Below, in pieces: positions 45,466 to 55,560 of a DNA stretch of 64,000 bases. Both the position numbers and the translations under genes were made by a program. The notes below the pieces were generated by a model. The model was not told the DNA's origin, made no database searches, and worked only from the letters and a program-made list of their open reading frames with translations. The stretch covers positions 806,001 to 870,000 of the forward strand of contig NC_014933.1 in the NCBI RefSeq assembly GCF_000186225.1, written 5' to 3'. Within the stretch, counting starts at the first letter, position 1; every line of letters starts with the position of its first letter. The stretch is from Bacteroides helcogenes P 36-108 (lineage in GTDB: Bacteria; Bacteroidota; Bacteroidia; Bacteroidales; Bacteroidaceae).

Positions 45466-46836
45466 TTATTCAGCAATCAGTCTCAATTTCTTGGAGCCTG
45501 TACGCGCCTTGAGCCATTCGGCAATCTTTTCTTTCTCACGTGAATCGGGGTGTTTTCCGAACTTCAGTACGGCAAGCGTAACGGTATCCGCCTGTACCGA
45601 ATCAACAGCCAATTCAATGGCATGCGAAATGGAAACGGTCTTTACCGAAGGATAGAGCACTTTCAGTTCCGGAACAATTGTTTTGCCCAATTCATCGAAA
45701 GATTTATACCTTTCCAGACTGCTTTCCAGAGCCGAAATCTTTTGCTTCTGTTCCAACAGTCTCTGCTCACTGTTCTTGTAGAAGTCTTCCATCACCATAG
45801 CGCGGATAGAAGATATATCCACTGCTTCGTTGTTCATGCCCTGAAGCACAATCAGCCTGGTATTGTCCAGCTTATAATCCTTCAACTTGCTACGTGCAAT
45901 GGCAATGGAAGCTTCGGGAACTTCCTGTCCTATCAGAACCACACGGATCTCATGCTCCTTGCCGCTATGATGAATCTTCTTATCGAGAACCTGCGTATCT
46001 CCAAAAGAGAGCTGCTCGCTGATGAAACGATTGGCAGAAGCCTCAAACAGAGAATCCTGCACAATGCCCACCGTAAGATAGACCGCCGGACACATCGTCA
46101 GAACCGCTATCAAGATAATGTATTTACGGACTTTCTTTTCCCGGTTCTTATCGACAAACTCCTTACGCCGAAAGTGCATCACGCGCACTCCCACAAATGT
46201 GGCAAGACTGATAAACACCGAATTGATGAAATAAAGATAGAATGCACCGAGGAAATAAATCAGGTTACCCGTAGCCAGTCCGTAACCAGCCGTACAAAGC
46301 GGAGGCATCAAAGCCGTGGCAATGGCAACACCGGGAATCACATTCCCTTTCTCTTTGGTAGAAAGAGCCGTGACACCTGCCAGACCACCCATCAGGGCGA
46401 TAAGCACATCATAAATCGTAGGCGATGTACGTGCCAGCAATTCCGACTGCCCTTCGGCAACGGGACTTACGAGAAAGAAAACAGTAGCAGTTGTCACACT
46501 GAAAAGGGTCGTTATCAAGAAACTTTTCAGTGAACGCTTCATCAGCTCAAAGTCATTCAAACCTACAGAAAGTCCCACACCCATAATAGGACCCATCAAA
46601 GGAGAGATAAGCATGGCGCCGATAATTACAGCGGTTGAGTTGACATTCAAGCCCAACGATGCCATAAATATGGCGAATATCAGAATCCATAGGTTAGCCC
46701 CCTTGAACTCAACTCCTTTACGAATAGATTCCACCGTTGCGAGTTCGTTGTCTTTATCCTTGCGCAAGTCAAGGTATTCCTTTAAAAAGTTCTTAATAGC
46801 AAATGTGTTTCTTTCTTTCGGGTTAGGTGTCTCCAT
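45466..46836 (-). CDS. DUF389-family (TIGR00341-like) inner-membrane protein
   Basis: The 456-residue protein has a soluble start, five or six membrane helices at about 45-240 (IFAIFMASLGLNVNSTAVIIGAML, LMGPIMGVGLSVGLNDFE, VLIALMGGLAGVTALS, VIPGVAIATALMPPLCTAGYGLA, GAFYLYFINSVFISLATFVGV), and a TM helix near 255. A soluble C-terminal domain follows, with a coiled coil around 355-375 (LLEQKQKISALESSLERYKS). The DUF389 motifs GAMLISPLMGPI and ATALMPPLCTAG are clear. Function is unknown in the family. The soluble domain may face the periplasm. It sits 7 bases after the flippase gene and 11 bases before DPP7. Confidence 0.87.
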   Translation of the reverse strand: METPNPKERNTFAIKNFLKEYLDLRKDKDNELATVESIRKGVEFKGANLWILIFAIFMASLGLNVNSTAVIIGAMLISPLMGPIMGVGLSVGLNDFELMKRSLKSFLITTLFSVTTATVFFLVSPVAEGQSELLARTSPTIYDVLIALMGGLAGVTALSTKEKGNVIPGVAIATALMPPLCTAGYGLATGNLIYFLGAFYLYFINSVFISLATFVGVRVMHFRRKEFVDKNREKKVRKYIILIAVLTMCPAVYLTVGIVQDSLFEASANRFISEQLSFGDTQVLDKKIHHSGKEHEIRVVLIGQEVPEASIAIARSKLKDYKLDNTRLIVLQGMNNEAVDISSIRAMVMEDFYKNSEQRLLEQKQKISALESSLERYKSFDELGKTIVPELKVLYPSVKTVSISHAIELAVDSVQADTVTLAVLKFGKHPDSREKEKIAEWLKARTGSKKLRLIAE

Positions 46837-46843
46837 GTATAAT

Positions 46844-48289
46844 CTATTTTTTGATAAAACGATTGATGATTGGTATTTGTTTAAGCGGCATATCGCACTT
46901 CACAATATAGGCAATAAACATCAGCAATAATACAGTACGGAAGGACATACGTAAATAAATATTCTCAATCGGGATATATTTGGCAGCCACACAAAGCACT
47001 GCCGCCAATAATATATAGCTACCAATTGCCTTTAAATCATACTTGATCGGGTATTTCTTCTGACCAACAAAGTAGGACAACAACATAGCTACCCCATAGC
47101 CGCAAAAACCGGCCCAGGCACATGCCATATAGCTGTACTTAGGAATCAGCAATACATTTATCAATACAAGTATCGTGCAGCCTATCAATGAGAAATAAGC
47201 TCCCCAACGTGTTTCGTCTATCAGTTTGTACCAAAAAGAGAGGTTGAAGTAAATACCCATAAAGATTTCCGCAGCCATCACAATCGGCACAACCCGAAGA
47301 CCGGGCCAATAGTCACGTCCGATGATATAGCGCAAAATATCCATATAGAACATCACGGCAAGATATGCCAACAAGGTAAAGATAATGAAGAACTTCATTG
47401 CCTGCGCATACATTTCTTTATTATCCTTCTCCCGGCTCTTGCCAAACACAAAAGGTTCGTATGCAAAACGAAATGCTTGTGTAAACATCGCCATCACCAT
47501 GGCAATCTTACTTGCCGCTCCATAAATGCCAAGCTGTACGGTAGCTTCCGCCTCATCAGGATAAACAAACGGGAAAATAATCTTGTCCGCTACCTGATTC
47601 AAGATGCCTGCTACGCCAAGTACCAATAAAGGAAGGCTATAGCTGAGCATCCGTTTCAGCAGCTTCTTGTCCAAAACGTATGCAAAGCCGCGGAATTCAG
47701 GTATCATGCAAAGCATTATTACCGATGTGCATATCAAGTTAAATAGGAAAGCATAACCTACATCATTCCCTTTTAGCCAAACATAATAAACCAGATTCAG
47801 TGCTATATTCAGGAAGATAAACAGCAATTTCAATGCGGCGAACTTAATCGGACGCTTCTTATAGCGCAAATAGGCAAAAGGAATACTTTGGATAGCATCC
47901 ATCGCTACCACCACCATCATCATTCCTACGTACCAGGGATGTTCTCCATATTCCAGCCAACCGGCAATCGGGTCAAGAAAAATCAAACCCAATGCAAGGA
48001 AGCTAAGAGCGCCGATACTGATACTGAGTAATGTAGTAGAATATACCCTCATCGGATCTTCTTCACTCTTATTGGCAAAACGGAAGAATCCGGTTTCCAT
48101 ACCACAAGTGAGCAACACCATCACCAGTGCCACCCATGCATAAATATTCGTCACCACTCCATACCCGCCCGATTCAGCAGATAAGGCCATGGTATATACA
48201 GGAACCAGCAGATAATTAAGGAAACGTCCTATAATACTACTTGCTCCATAGATGGCAGTTTCTTTTGCCAAAGTTTTTAATCCAGCCAC
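46844..48289 (-). CDS. Polysaccharide/lipid-linked oligosaccharide flippase (MOP superfamily)
   Basis: The 481-residue protein has about 14 predicted membrane helices. Its start (LAKETAIYGASSIIGRFLNYLLVPVYT) is typical of Wzx-like exporters of the multidrug/oligosaccharidyl-lipid/polysaccharide superfamily. It would flip a lipid-linked glycan across the inner membrane. No glycosyltransferases are adjacent, so it is not part of a capsule locus; the ruvB neighbourhood suggests a core envelope role, but the substrate cannot be assigned. It starts 71 bases after ruvB and is followed 7 bases later by the DUF389 gene. Confidence 0.88.
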   Translation of the reverse strand: MAGLKTLAKETAIYGASSIIGRFLNYLLVPVYTMALSAESGGYGVVTNIYAWVALVMVLLTCGMETGFFRFANKSEEDPMRVYSTTLLSISIGALSFLALGLIFLDPIAGWLEYGEHPWYVGMMMVVVAMDAIQSIPFAYLRYKKRPIKFAALKLLFIFLNIALNLVYYVWLKGNDVGYAFLFNLICTSVIMLCMIPEFRGFAYVLDKKLLKRMLSYSLPLLVLGVAGILNQVADKIIFPFVYPDEAEATVQLGIYGAASKIAMVMAMFTQAFRFAYEPFVFGKSREKDNKEMYAQAMKFFIIFTLLAYLAVMFYMDILRYIIGRDYWPGLRVVPIVMAAEIFMGIYFNLSFWYKLIDETRWGAYFSLIGCTILVLINVLLIPKYSYMACAWAGFCGYGVAMLLSYFVGQKKYPIKYDLKAIGSYILLAAVLCVAAKYIPIENIYLRMSFRTVLLLMFIAYIVKCDMPLKQIPIINRFIKK

Positions 48290-48360
48290 GTTATTTATTA
48301 TTTCTATTCTTTACCCGATATTTCATTTATCTCTCCATCCTAATAGCTCTACATTAAATG

Positions 48361-49395
48361 TTAATCGCTGAACAACGTTTTCTGGCTACTGTACAGACTT
48401 CGTCCCAAATGTTTGTAAGCCAACTCCGTCACTTCACGACCTCGGGGAGTACGTTTCATGAAACCTTCTTTTATCAGGAACGGTTCATATACTTCTTCGA
48501 TAGTACCGGCATCTTCGCCCAAAGCAGTAGCAATGGTAGTTAAACCTACCGGACCGCCTTTAAACTTATCAATGATAGTACAGAGTATCTTATTGTCTAT
48601 CTCGTCCAGACCATATTTATCTATATTCAAGGCTTCGAGTGCATAATTAGCGATCTCTGTATCAATGCTTCCCGAACCTTTTACTTGGGCGAAGTCACGC
48701 ACTCGACGCAGCAAAGCATTAGCAATACGAGGCGTACCACGACTACGTGAAGCAATCTCAGCCGCCGCCCTCGTCGAGCAAGGCACATCGAGAATACCGG
48801 ACGAACGACGGATAATACCACTCAATACTTCATCGTCATAATATTCCAGATGCATATTGATACCGAAACGTGCCCGCAACGGAGCCGTCAGCAAGCCACT
48901 ACGGGTAGTAGCGCCCACAAGTGTGAAAGGGCTTAAATCTATTTGTATGCTTCGTGCAGAGGGTCCTTTGTCTATCATGATGTCGATACGGTAATCCTCC
49001 ATAGCCGAGTACAGATACTCTTCCACTATCGGAGAAAGACGATGTATTTCATCTATAAACAGTACATCGTTCGGTTCAAGACTGGTGAGCACTCCCGCCA
49101 AATCTCCCGGTTTATCAAGTACAGGACCTGAGGTTATCTTAAATCCTACCCCAAGCTCATTAGCTATTATATTGGAGAGTGTCGTCTTTCCCAATCCCGG
49201 AGGACCATGAAGCAGTACATGATCCAGTGCCTCACCTCTCAGGCGGGCAGCTTTCACAAAAATACGCAAGTTGTCCACTACCTTATCCTGCCCGCTGAAG
49301 TCCTCAAAATTCAAAGGGCGGAGGGCATTTTCAAAGTCGCGCTCCTTGCTGGAAAGTTGTTGTTGGTTGCGTATGTCGAAATCTTCCTGTTCCAT
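48361..49395 (-). CDS. ruvB: Holliday junction branch migration helicase RuvB
   Basis: The 344-residue AAA+ motor has Walker [20 protein letters not shown], Walker [12 protein letters not shown] and the sensor region [19 protein letters not shown]. The [13 protein letters not shown] and [18 protein letters not shown] segments and the winged-helix end ([19 protein letters not shown]) complete the family profile. A hexamer of RuvB drives branch migration with RuvA at Holliday junctions. ruvA and ruvC are not adjacent. It is the first gene of the minus-strand run that continues to DPP7. Confidence 0.97.
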   Translation of the reverse strand: MEQEDFDIRNQQQLSSKERDFENALRPLNFEDFSGQDKVVDNLRIFVKAARLRGEALDHVLLHGPPGLGKTTLSNIIANELGVGFKITSGPVLDKPGDLAGVLTSLEPNDVLFIDEIHRLSPIVEEYLYSAMEDYRIDIMIDKGPSARSIQIDLSPFTLVGATTRSGLLTAPLRARFGINMHLEYYDDEVLSGIIRRSSGILDVPCSTRAAAEIASRSRGTPRIANALLRRVRDFAQVKGSGSIDTEIANYALEALNIDKYGLDEIDNKILCTIIDKFKGGPVGLTTIATALGEDAGTIEEVYEPFLIKEGFMKRTPRGREVTELAYKHLGRSLYSSQKTLFSD

Positions 49396-49474
49396 TTATA
49401 GCACCTGTTTTTGTTAGTTACTATTTCTTGCAAAATAACGAATTAATTTCGAGATAAGCGGCATAAGGAATAAC

Positions 49475-49514
49475 AAAAAGGCTGTATATGAAAGATAATC
49501 CCATACACAGCCTT
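49475..49514 (-). terminator. Terminator of the Sel1/TonB operon
   Basis: AAGGCTGTATATG at 49478-49490 pairs with CATACACAGCCTT at 49502-49514 (13 bp with one G-T pair). On the minus strand it is followed by TTTTTGTTA. It lies 159 bases beyond the last stop of the operon; the gap between holds nothing that I recognise. Confidence 0.8.
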
Positions 49515-49672
49515 GTTGAAAAGAACTATTATATTATAAAAATCAATCTTGCGAGGAAGCGTAAAAAAACTGTGTCACTTGTTTTCACATTCTTCCGCAC
49601 GCAGCTAACATGATTAGCAGTAACCAATATATCACCAAAGTAAGGGATATTTTTCAGAATCTTCTTCCGCTT

Positions 49673-50764
49673 TTAATTTGATGAGTAAGACAGCATTCTT
49701 ATCTCTTTCGATGGATACCAGGAAATTCCCAAAGTAACCTTCATATTCGTATTATGTCCGCCCTTTGTTCCCGGAATCCAGTTTGGCATACCATTAATCA
49801 TTCGCATGGCCGCCTCATCCATTGATACCAATACGCGTTTCTTATAAACAGCATTGGAAATGCTTCCACTTGATGTTACGGTAAAAGTTATCCGTATCTC
49901 CCCATGCCCGGCACTTTCTATTGCAGGTGCTCCGGGTCTCCGATAATTGCTGAGATAAGTTTTAACCGCATCCGTCATTCTGGGTGGAGTTACCTTATTG
50001 CCGGCCTCCACCTGTTTTTCATACTCAGCCTTCACTATATTGTGCAGAGAACGGGCATCTTCATATCCTGCCGCCACAAGTTTTTCCAAAATGGCAAGAG
50101 ATTGCTGCATGGGCGAACCACTCACTACCACTGCACCCGAATAAAGTATCTCCGCCACCCGCAGCTTGGTCGGATTATCATATTTCCCATCCCCTTTAGC
50201 GTACCATTCGTATGCTTTCTTCTTATTTATATCTGTTCCTACGCCGTCATAATACATATCTCCAATGTTGGTATATAACCATTTTTCTCCATGATTGGCA
50301 GCTCTTTCCGCATAAGCCAAGGCTCCGGACAAATCCTTTTCAGTGCCTTCCCCAAGTTGTTTTGCATTATAAACCCAATATTCCCCATCGCTATTATTCT
50401 GTTCGGCTGCCTTCATAAAATAGGTGTAAGCTGTATTCAGATTTTGGGTTACGCCATGTCCCTCTCGATAGAGTCGTCCGATATTCGTCAGACAAGGGGC
50501 ATAATTGCGTGCCTCTCCCTTTTTATAAAGGTTCAAGGCAATGGCGTAGTTCTTTTCTACTCCTTTTCCACGCTCATACATATAGCCCAGGAAATCCAAA
50601 GCAGCCAAACTTCCATTCTTTGCAGCTCGCTGAAAGTAAGGCAGCGCCGCCTGATAATTCTCATTTTTATAAAGACGAATACCTGTTTCGGTATCATAAT
50701 CATTCTGCGCAACCACCACCATTGCGCATAAAGTACATATAACTGTCAATAATATTTTCTTCAT
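49673..50764 (-). CDS. Sel1-repeat protein with TonB-type C-terminal domain
   Basis: The 363-residue secreted protein has a signal peptide (VICTLCAMVVVAQ). Sel1-like helical repeats of about 36 residues run from about 25 to 240 (ALDFLGYMYERGKGVEKNYAIALNLYKKGEA, TNIGRLYREGHGVTQNLNTAYTYFMKAAE). A TonB C-terminal fold follows at about 280-355 (EIRITFTVTSSGSISNAVYKKRVL, MRMINGMPNWIPGTKGG). There is no proline-rich TonB spacer and no cytoplasmic helix, so it is not an energy transducer; the domain probably binds another envelope protein. It is a diverged paralog of the preceding gene, 14 bases away, and is the last cistron. Confidence 0.85.
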   Translation of the reverse strand: MKKILLTVICTLCAMVVVAQNDYDTETGIRLYKNENYQAALPYFQRAAKNGSLAALDFLGYMYERGKGVEKNYAIALNLYKKGEARNYAPCLTNIGRLYREGHGVTQNLNTAYTYFMKAAEQNNSDGEYWVYNAKQLGEGTEKDLSGALAYAERAANHGEKWLYTNIGDMYYDGVGTDINKKKAYEWYAKGDGKYDNPTKLRVAEILYSGAVVVSGSPMQQSLAILEKLVAAGYEDARSLHNIVKAEYEKQVEAGNKVTPPRMTDAVKTYLSNYRRPGAPAIESAGHGEIRITFTVTSSGSISNAVYKKRVLVSMDEAAMRMINGMPNWIPGTKGGHNTNMKVTLGISWYPSKEIRMLSYSSN

Positions 50765-50778
50765 TTTTCTATTTAGTA

Positions 50779-51792
50779 TTAAAAGGATATAGACACCCAG
50801 GTTTTCAACGTGGCAGGCGAGCCTCCTTTAGTTCCCGGTATCCAGCGTGGCATTATTTTAACCACCCGGCGGGCTTCCGTATCAAGATTGGAATGTAGGT
50901 GTGTAGATTCAATATAATCAATATTGCCATTTTCATCTACATAGAAAGAAACATTGACACTGCCATGTACCCCGAAACGGTCACCCAACGAAGCATTCAA
51001 ATTTTTCTTGATAAATGCCTTCATAGCACTATCTCCACCAGGGAAGCGAGGTGCAACCTCCACGTTTGCCGCTGCATCTACCTCTGTATAGATTTCGTTC
51101 GCTGCTGTATAACCACCTTTTTTCAATTGTTGGAGCAGCTTCAAAGACTTCTGTAAATCTTTTCCAGTTCCATTTCCCTTATAGTAAAGAATGGCAAGAC
51201 ACATCTTTCCGTCATTGTTCAAACAGTCCTTTTCTGAAGCCATTGCTAATGCCCGATAAGCTTTTCCCCAATCTTTTCGTTGAAAATATGCTATTCCCAT
51301 GTAGTTATAGGCATCGTTATATCCAAATGATACAGCCTTGTCATAGTATTCAAAAGCTTTATCTGTGTCTGGCGAAGCAACTCCACGCCCACTATAGTAA
51401 CAAGATGCAAGCAAAGCACAGGCATGACCGCTACGAAGCGAAACAGCCTTTGTCCATAGACGACATGCTTCCTCCAGATTTGCTTTTACATTGAAATAAT
51501 AAAGACCCAAGCAGACCAATCCTGGGGCATGATTCTTTTGGATAGCCTTATTATACATGTTCATCATAATTTTCTCATCCTTCGCTACTCCCCAACCTTC
51601 GCCATACATCTGTCCCAAGGCAACCACGGCTTCAAGGCTGCCTGACTTTGCGGCACGCTGCAAATAGGGCAAAGCCTCCGAATAGGAACTTTTATTGAAC
51701 AGGCTCATGCCGGTTCTTTCATCGTAGGCGCTTTGCGCCACTGCCGCCACAGTACATAGCAGAAATACCCACGTACAAATAATATATCTCAT
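50779..51792 (-). CDS. Sel1-repeat protein with TonB-type C-terminal domain (paralog)
   Basis: The start at 51792 (MRYIICTWVFLLCTVAAVAQ) is a good signal peptide; an ATG at 51819 would overlap the end of the preceding gene. The 337-residue protein has Sel1-like repeats from about 20 to 225 (EAVVALGQMYGEGWGVAKDEKIMMNMYNKAI, ALLASCYYSGRGVASPDTDKAFEYYDKAV) and a TonB C-terminal domain at about 265-335 (RFPGGDSAMKAFIKKNLNAS, IMPRWIPGTKGGSPATLKTWVSISF). Its shared start (YDERTGMSLFNKSSYSEALPYLQRAAKSGS) with the downstream paralog shows tandem duplication. Role unknown; an envelope scaffold is plausible. Confidence 0.85.
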   Translation of the reverse strand: MRYIICTWVFLLCTVAAVAQSAYDERTGMSLFNKSSYSEALPYLQRAAKSGSLEAVVALGQMYGEGWGVAKDEKIMMNMYNKAIQKNHAPGLVCLGLYYFNVKANLEEACRLWTKAVSLRSGHACALLASCYYSGRGVASPDTDKAFEYYDKAVSFGYNDAYNYMGIAYFQRKDWGKAYRALAMASEKDCLNNDGKMCLAILYYKGNGTGKDLQKSLKLLQQLKKGGYTAANEIYTEVDAAANVEVAPRFPGGDSAMKAFIKKNLNASLGDRFGVHGSVNVSFYVDENGNIDYIESTHLHSNLDTEARRVVKIMPRWIPGTKGGSPATLKTWVSISF

Positions 51793-51815
51793 AACGAATG
51801 TCCTTTCTTTTATTC

Positions 51816-53128
51816 TCAATATTCACTCCAGCCCGTATCTACCCGTGGAAGGCTATCGTCACTTGCATAGATTGTGATGTAACCGGGACCTGCTGATATC
51901 TTTATGCGTTGCCCTGAAGCACGCTTCCCGTCATTTCCTCCCAATGAGCTTATCAAAGCATCATACAAGGGACGGGTATTCTTTTTCTCCTTTACTTGCA
52001 GATGCAAAGTCATATAGTCTATCTTGGCAGTCGGTTTATCCACCGCAGTCTGTCCCCACCATCCGTCTGAAACCATTTCGTAGAAAGTGCCGTGAGCTTC
52101 GAGTGTATAGGATGAATCCCGTCAAATTGAGGATTTGCCACAAACTTGCCTTTCTTGTCTATCAGTCCCCACTTATCGTTTGTCCACACCCAAGCTGCCT
52201 TTTCCACAAATGCAACAACTCCTTCAAACTGAGGATTGATTTCTATCTTTCCCGATGTATTGACATAACCGCCCTTCTTTCCCATGACAACAACCGCCAA
52301 ATCCGAATGATAGAACGGATAAGCCCCTTGAAACTGTGGATTGATAATAATCTTACCTTTTCCGTCACACCAGCCATACGAATCCCCCATTTTTATTACA
52401 TACCGGTCACCGTCTGCTTTCATTTCCGCAAATTGGGGATTAATCACATACTTGCCGGACTTATCGATAACTCCGTACATATCGCCCGACTTAACAATCG
52501 CCTTTCCATTCAAAAAGAAAGAGGCTGCATCAAACTGGCAGTTTATCACGTTTTTCCCTTTCTTGTTCACATATCCGTATTTCCAATCCTTATTTCGCAC
52601 AGCAGCCAGCCCATCTACGAAATTTGTCTCAAAAGACATACCTTCGGGCAACTCAAAAACCTTCTTTCCGTCTTTATCGATTACCCAACCTCTCTCATTG
52701 TCATCTTCCACAATTGCCAATCCTTCGGAATAGTTATAGACGTACCGTGCCTGCTTCAACGTAAAGAGGGAACGTCCTTTCGTGTCTATCAATTCCGGTG
52801 CTCCCATAGGTTTCACCACCCAAGCCCTGTCTTCATAGAAATCCGTTGCGCCACTGTACTGAGGACTTATCACATATTTGCCCGATTTATCTATAAATCC
52901 GGCTTTTCCGTCAGCCCGCACTTTCGCCAGTCCATCTGCAAAGCAGGATACATTGTCAAACTGAGGATTAATCATATATTCTCCTTTCGCATTGATAAAT
53001 CCCCACTTATCACCCTGCTTTACGGGCATCAATGAGTAATCCACGTCACTATCATAACCGGAGGAGCAAGAAGCCAACAGGACGATTGCCAAAAGCAATT
53101 TCATTCCCAAATAAGTAAAATGTCTCAT
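51816..53128 (-). pseudogene. WG-repeat lipoprotein, reading frame broken near its 3' end
   Basis: The start at 53128 (MRHFTYLGMKLLLAIVLLASCSSG) gives a lipoprotein. At least eight WG repeats follow, each about 45 residues (KQGDKWGFINAKGEYMINPQF, GKAGFIDKSGKYVISPQY, NDKWGLIDKKGKFVANPQFDG). The in-frame stop is at 52019, but the natural continuation (SSYTLEAHGTFYEMVSDGWWGQT, then TLHLQVKEKKNTRPLYDALIS) is in another frame that runs to 51816. Adding one C to the CCC at 52118-52120 joins the two. It is either a real one-base deletion or a sequencing error; without it the protein would lose about 100 residues. It is second to last before the Sel1 genes, with a 23-base gap. WG-repeat function is unknown. 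Confidence 0.8.
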
Positions 53129-53159
53129 AATTGTTTTATTGTTGATTAATATTCTATTT

Positions 53160-53996
53160 TCATTGTTTGGCAGGTACTCTGACTTCTCCGTCAATAGTCA
53201 AAGAACCATCATCACGGTTGAATTTCAATGTCATTTCAAGGGGAGCCTCTTCCGGATAATCGGCAAAACGCCGTTGCACTTTTGCATAATCCTTATTTAT
53301 TTCAATGATAGAATCGATGACATAATAAGCATCATCCACGCTGCTATAAATGCCATACCCATAACATTCCTGTCCCATAAATTCATTGTCCTGAGGTGCT
53401 TTAATTTTCTTATACAGGCTCAATTTATAATATAGAGTAGAAAAGTCCTCACCATTCTTATCGGTGTATTCCCATTCGCCATTAAAAGGCTTGTCATCCG
53501 GTATCAGATGAAAAGTATAGTCCATATTCTTGATATAGACAGCCTTTGTTTCGGGATAATAGACAAGCGTGTCTATCGACAAATCTTCCCAACCTCCCGC
53601 CGACACCACTCTATAAGAATTATGTCCCAGATAACGCACCGAATCTATATCATAATGATAGATACGGGAAATATTGGAGAAGTCCATCCAACCATAACTC
53701 TTTCCATTTCCACTCGGCAAATCATTGTCCGCTGTAAAAGTCCGTTCGGAAAGGTTCAGTTCCATACAATAAACTATGCCGTCCACTTCTTCCATCTGCC
53801 CTCTGAACGAGGGGTCTTTAATCGCAGACATTTCCCAGCGTCCTTGCAAGGGTTCGGGAATATCCTGTTCCTGCACGGCGATGCTGTCGGACCCCGCCGC
53901 GCTCTCGCCTTGCTTCTTAGAGGAACAACCGGCAAACATCAACAGCACACACAGTGCCGAGCAAAAACACATCATTCTTTTTCCTAAAGCATTCAT
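53160..53996 (-). CDS. Lipoprotein of unknown function
   Basis: The 278-residue protein has a lipoprotein signal (SALCVLLMFAGCSSKKQ). The mature part begins EPLQGRWEMSAIKDPSFRGQ and contains VDGIVYCMELNLSERTFTAD and NGEWEYTDKNGEDFSTLYYKL. This is a beta-rich, lipocalin-like or two-sheet pattern in which two similar segments (GRWEMS and GEWEYT) may be an internal repeat. I do not recognise a family. It lies in the middle of a five-gene envelope operon between the double-frameshift gene and the WG-repeat gene, with 35- and 31-base gaps. Internal ATGs at codons 8 and 9 are alternative starts. Confidence 0.7.
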   Translation of the reverse strand: MNALGKRMMCFCSALCVLLMFAGCSSKKQGESAAGSDSIAVQEQDIPEPLQGRWEMSAIKDPSFRGQMEEVDGIVYCMELNLSERTFTADNDLPSGNGKSYGWMDFSNISRIYHYDIDSVRYLGHNSYRVVSAGGWEDLSIDTLVYYPETKAVYIKNMDYTFHLIPDDKPFNGEWEYTDKNGEDFSTLYYKLSLYKKIKAPQDNEFMGQECYGYGIYSSVDDAYYVIDSIIEINKDYAKVQRRFADYPEEAPLEMTLKFNRDDGSLTIDGEVRVPAKQ

Positions 53997-54031
53997 ACTT
54001 GTATATTATTTAAGGTTACACATTCATCCTC

Positions 54032-55405
54032 TCACCACTTCACTTCCGCAAACATAACCTTCTTGGTCTGCGGATTCCAAGGTTCCGAACTGCTGATAAT
54101 CCATTCCCAGCGTTGCAGATAGACGGCTTCATCCTTGATACCGGGAATCACGACACGGCATTTCACTTTCGCGCCTTTCAAGAAAGAGACGGAACTGCCA
54201 CCCGTAACGAAAGTATTGGAATCTCCTACATAAACCTTCGTGTAGGATCCGGAATAGCTGTTGCCTTTATCATCCAACGAACCGGACTTGTCGCGATTGA
54301 ACCACACTCGCCAGTCCTCCCGATTATTGGTCATCGTAAACTGGAACTCAACGGTATCGACATTCTTCAGGCAGGACAGAAATTCTATCTTCACCTCGGA
54401 ATCGCAAGAGGTAATCTCCTTGCAAGAGCCTTTCTTGTCGGAACCGCCTTCGCCGCCCCCTTCGCCGCCTTCTTCCTTGTCGCCGAACAGCACGTTGACT
54501 TCAAGCGGAACGGACGCTCCGTCGGCTTCCACAAGCAGGTTCGTGGTCTCGTCTTTAGTAATCTTCTCGCGGCTCAGGGTGAGCACCACCGCACTGTTTT
54601 TGCCTTGCCCTGTGCTGCCGGATGCCGGAGTTATAGACATAAAGTACCGCCGCACCGCCTATGCAGGCATTACGCACGTTCTCCCAATTGTCCGCCCTCG
54701 TGTTGTAAGTTTGCTGGTGCTTGGGCTGCTCGTGCATTTTCTTGACGTAGGAGCTGCGCAGGTTATCGGAAACAATGATGCCGGCAGCAAGCGCCACTTC
54801 TCCACCCAGAATGCAAAGCCCCTTCACGGTGCTACCCTTGTACATTTGTCCCCAACCGGGCACAATAAGCGAGCGCATCATGCCCCGCGCACCATATTTA
54901 CGCGTGAAACGCAGACGGTCGAACTGCGGGACGGGCGTATCAGCCACCCCGAACAATACGTAGCAATGGTATCGGCTGCCACCGGGATAGTATAGTAGAT
55001 GTACTCCCAATATTCGTCGTACTTGGTGGAGGTCACGTTGATTTCCTCATCCTTTATCTTATAGTGGAAATTGTAAACGGAAGCTGTATTTATCTGCCCG
55101 TTGCGGTCTTCCGTACGAATGTCGGTTTCCGCCTCACCGCTGATTTTCCAAGACTGCCCGATGTAGCGCGAAAGAACTGTCAGACACTCTTGACGGGCGC
55201 CTTCCAAGGTTTCGCTTTCAGCTTCCGCCAACTGATAATGAAAGGTTGAATTGGTGGTTTTAGGCGTTTTGTCCGTCAACCATGCGGGGCGTGTCTTGTC
55301 CGATTTCCGAATCACCGTCTGTGCCCGGACACCGGGAGAAGCCAGGAAGCAGCACGCCAGAAGAAGAACGGCCGCAAGGCCGGTTCTAAAGTCTGATTTT
55401 TTCAT
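54032..55405 (-). pseudogene. Secreted protein of unknown function, broken by two frameshifts
   Basis: A start at 55405 (MKKSDFRTGLAAVLLLACCF) gives a signal peptide and about 150 residues, including ESETLEGARQECLTVLSRYIGQS, in one frame. The sense continues from about 54955 in a second frame (LFGVADTPVPQFDRLRFTRK, SLIVPGWGQMYKGSTVKGLC, a membrane-like helix with DUF5683-style GWGQ). It then returns near 54640 to the first frame (SGSTGQGKNSAVVLTLSREK to the stop at 54032). One missing T/A near 54955 and one extra base near 54635-54645 would restore a single protein of about 458 residues. The three pieces overlap in the expected order and share base use. The C-terminal part has a Gly/Glu-rich linker (EEGGEGGGEGGSDKKG). 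It is the first gene of the envelope operon. Confidence 0.72.
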
Positions 55406-55538
55406 ACGAATATACAATGTTTATACTTATTTATTACAGAAACAAGACGACTATAAAATATATATCACCCTACAATAATACTGATTATAAATAACATTAC
55501 GCAATATTTTTCATGAAAACATTGTTACTTTTCTTTGC

Positions 55539-55560
55539 TTGTCACGGAAAACCGTGACAA
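55539..55560. repeat. Perfect 9-bp inverted repeat upstream of the envelope operon
   Basis: TTGTCACGG-N4-CCGTGACAA is a perfect dyad with an AAAA loop, about 135 bases before the operon start. It could be an operator, or the hairpin of a terminator reading in the plus direction, though the following T-run is absent. The remaining parts of the 634-base gap 55418-56051 are AT-rich and hold only the transposase scrap. Confidence 0.6.

Noticed and set aside
45550..46533. A 327-codon open frame antisense to the DUF389 gene
   Set aside because: Rich in Arg/His/Gln without hydrophobic core pattern, as expected for the complement of membrane-helix codons.
51944..53035. A 363-codon open frame antisense to the WG-repeat gene
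   Set aside because: Repetitive only because the WG repeats are repetitive; no domain.
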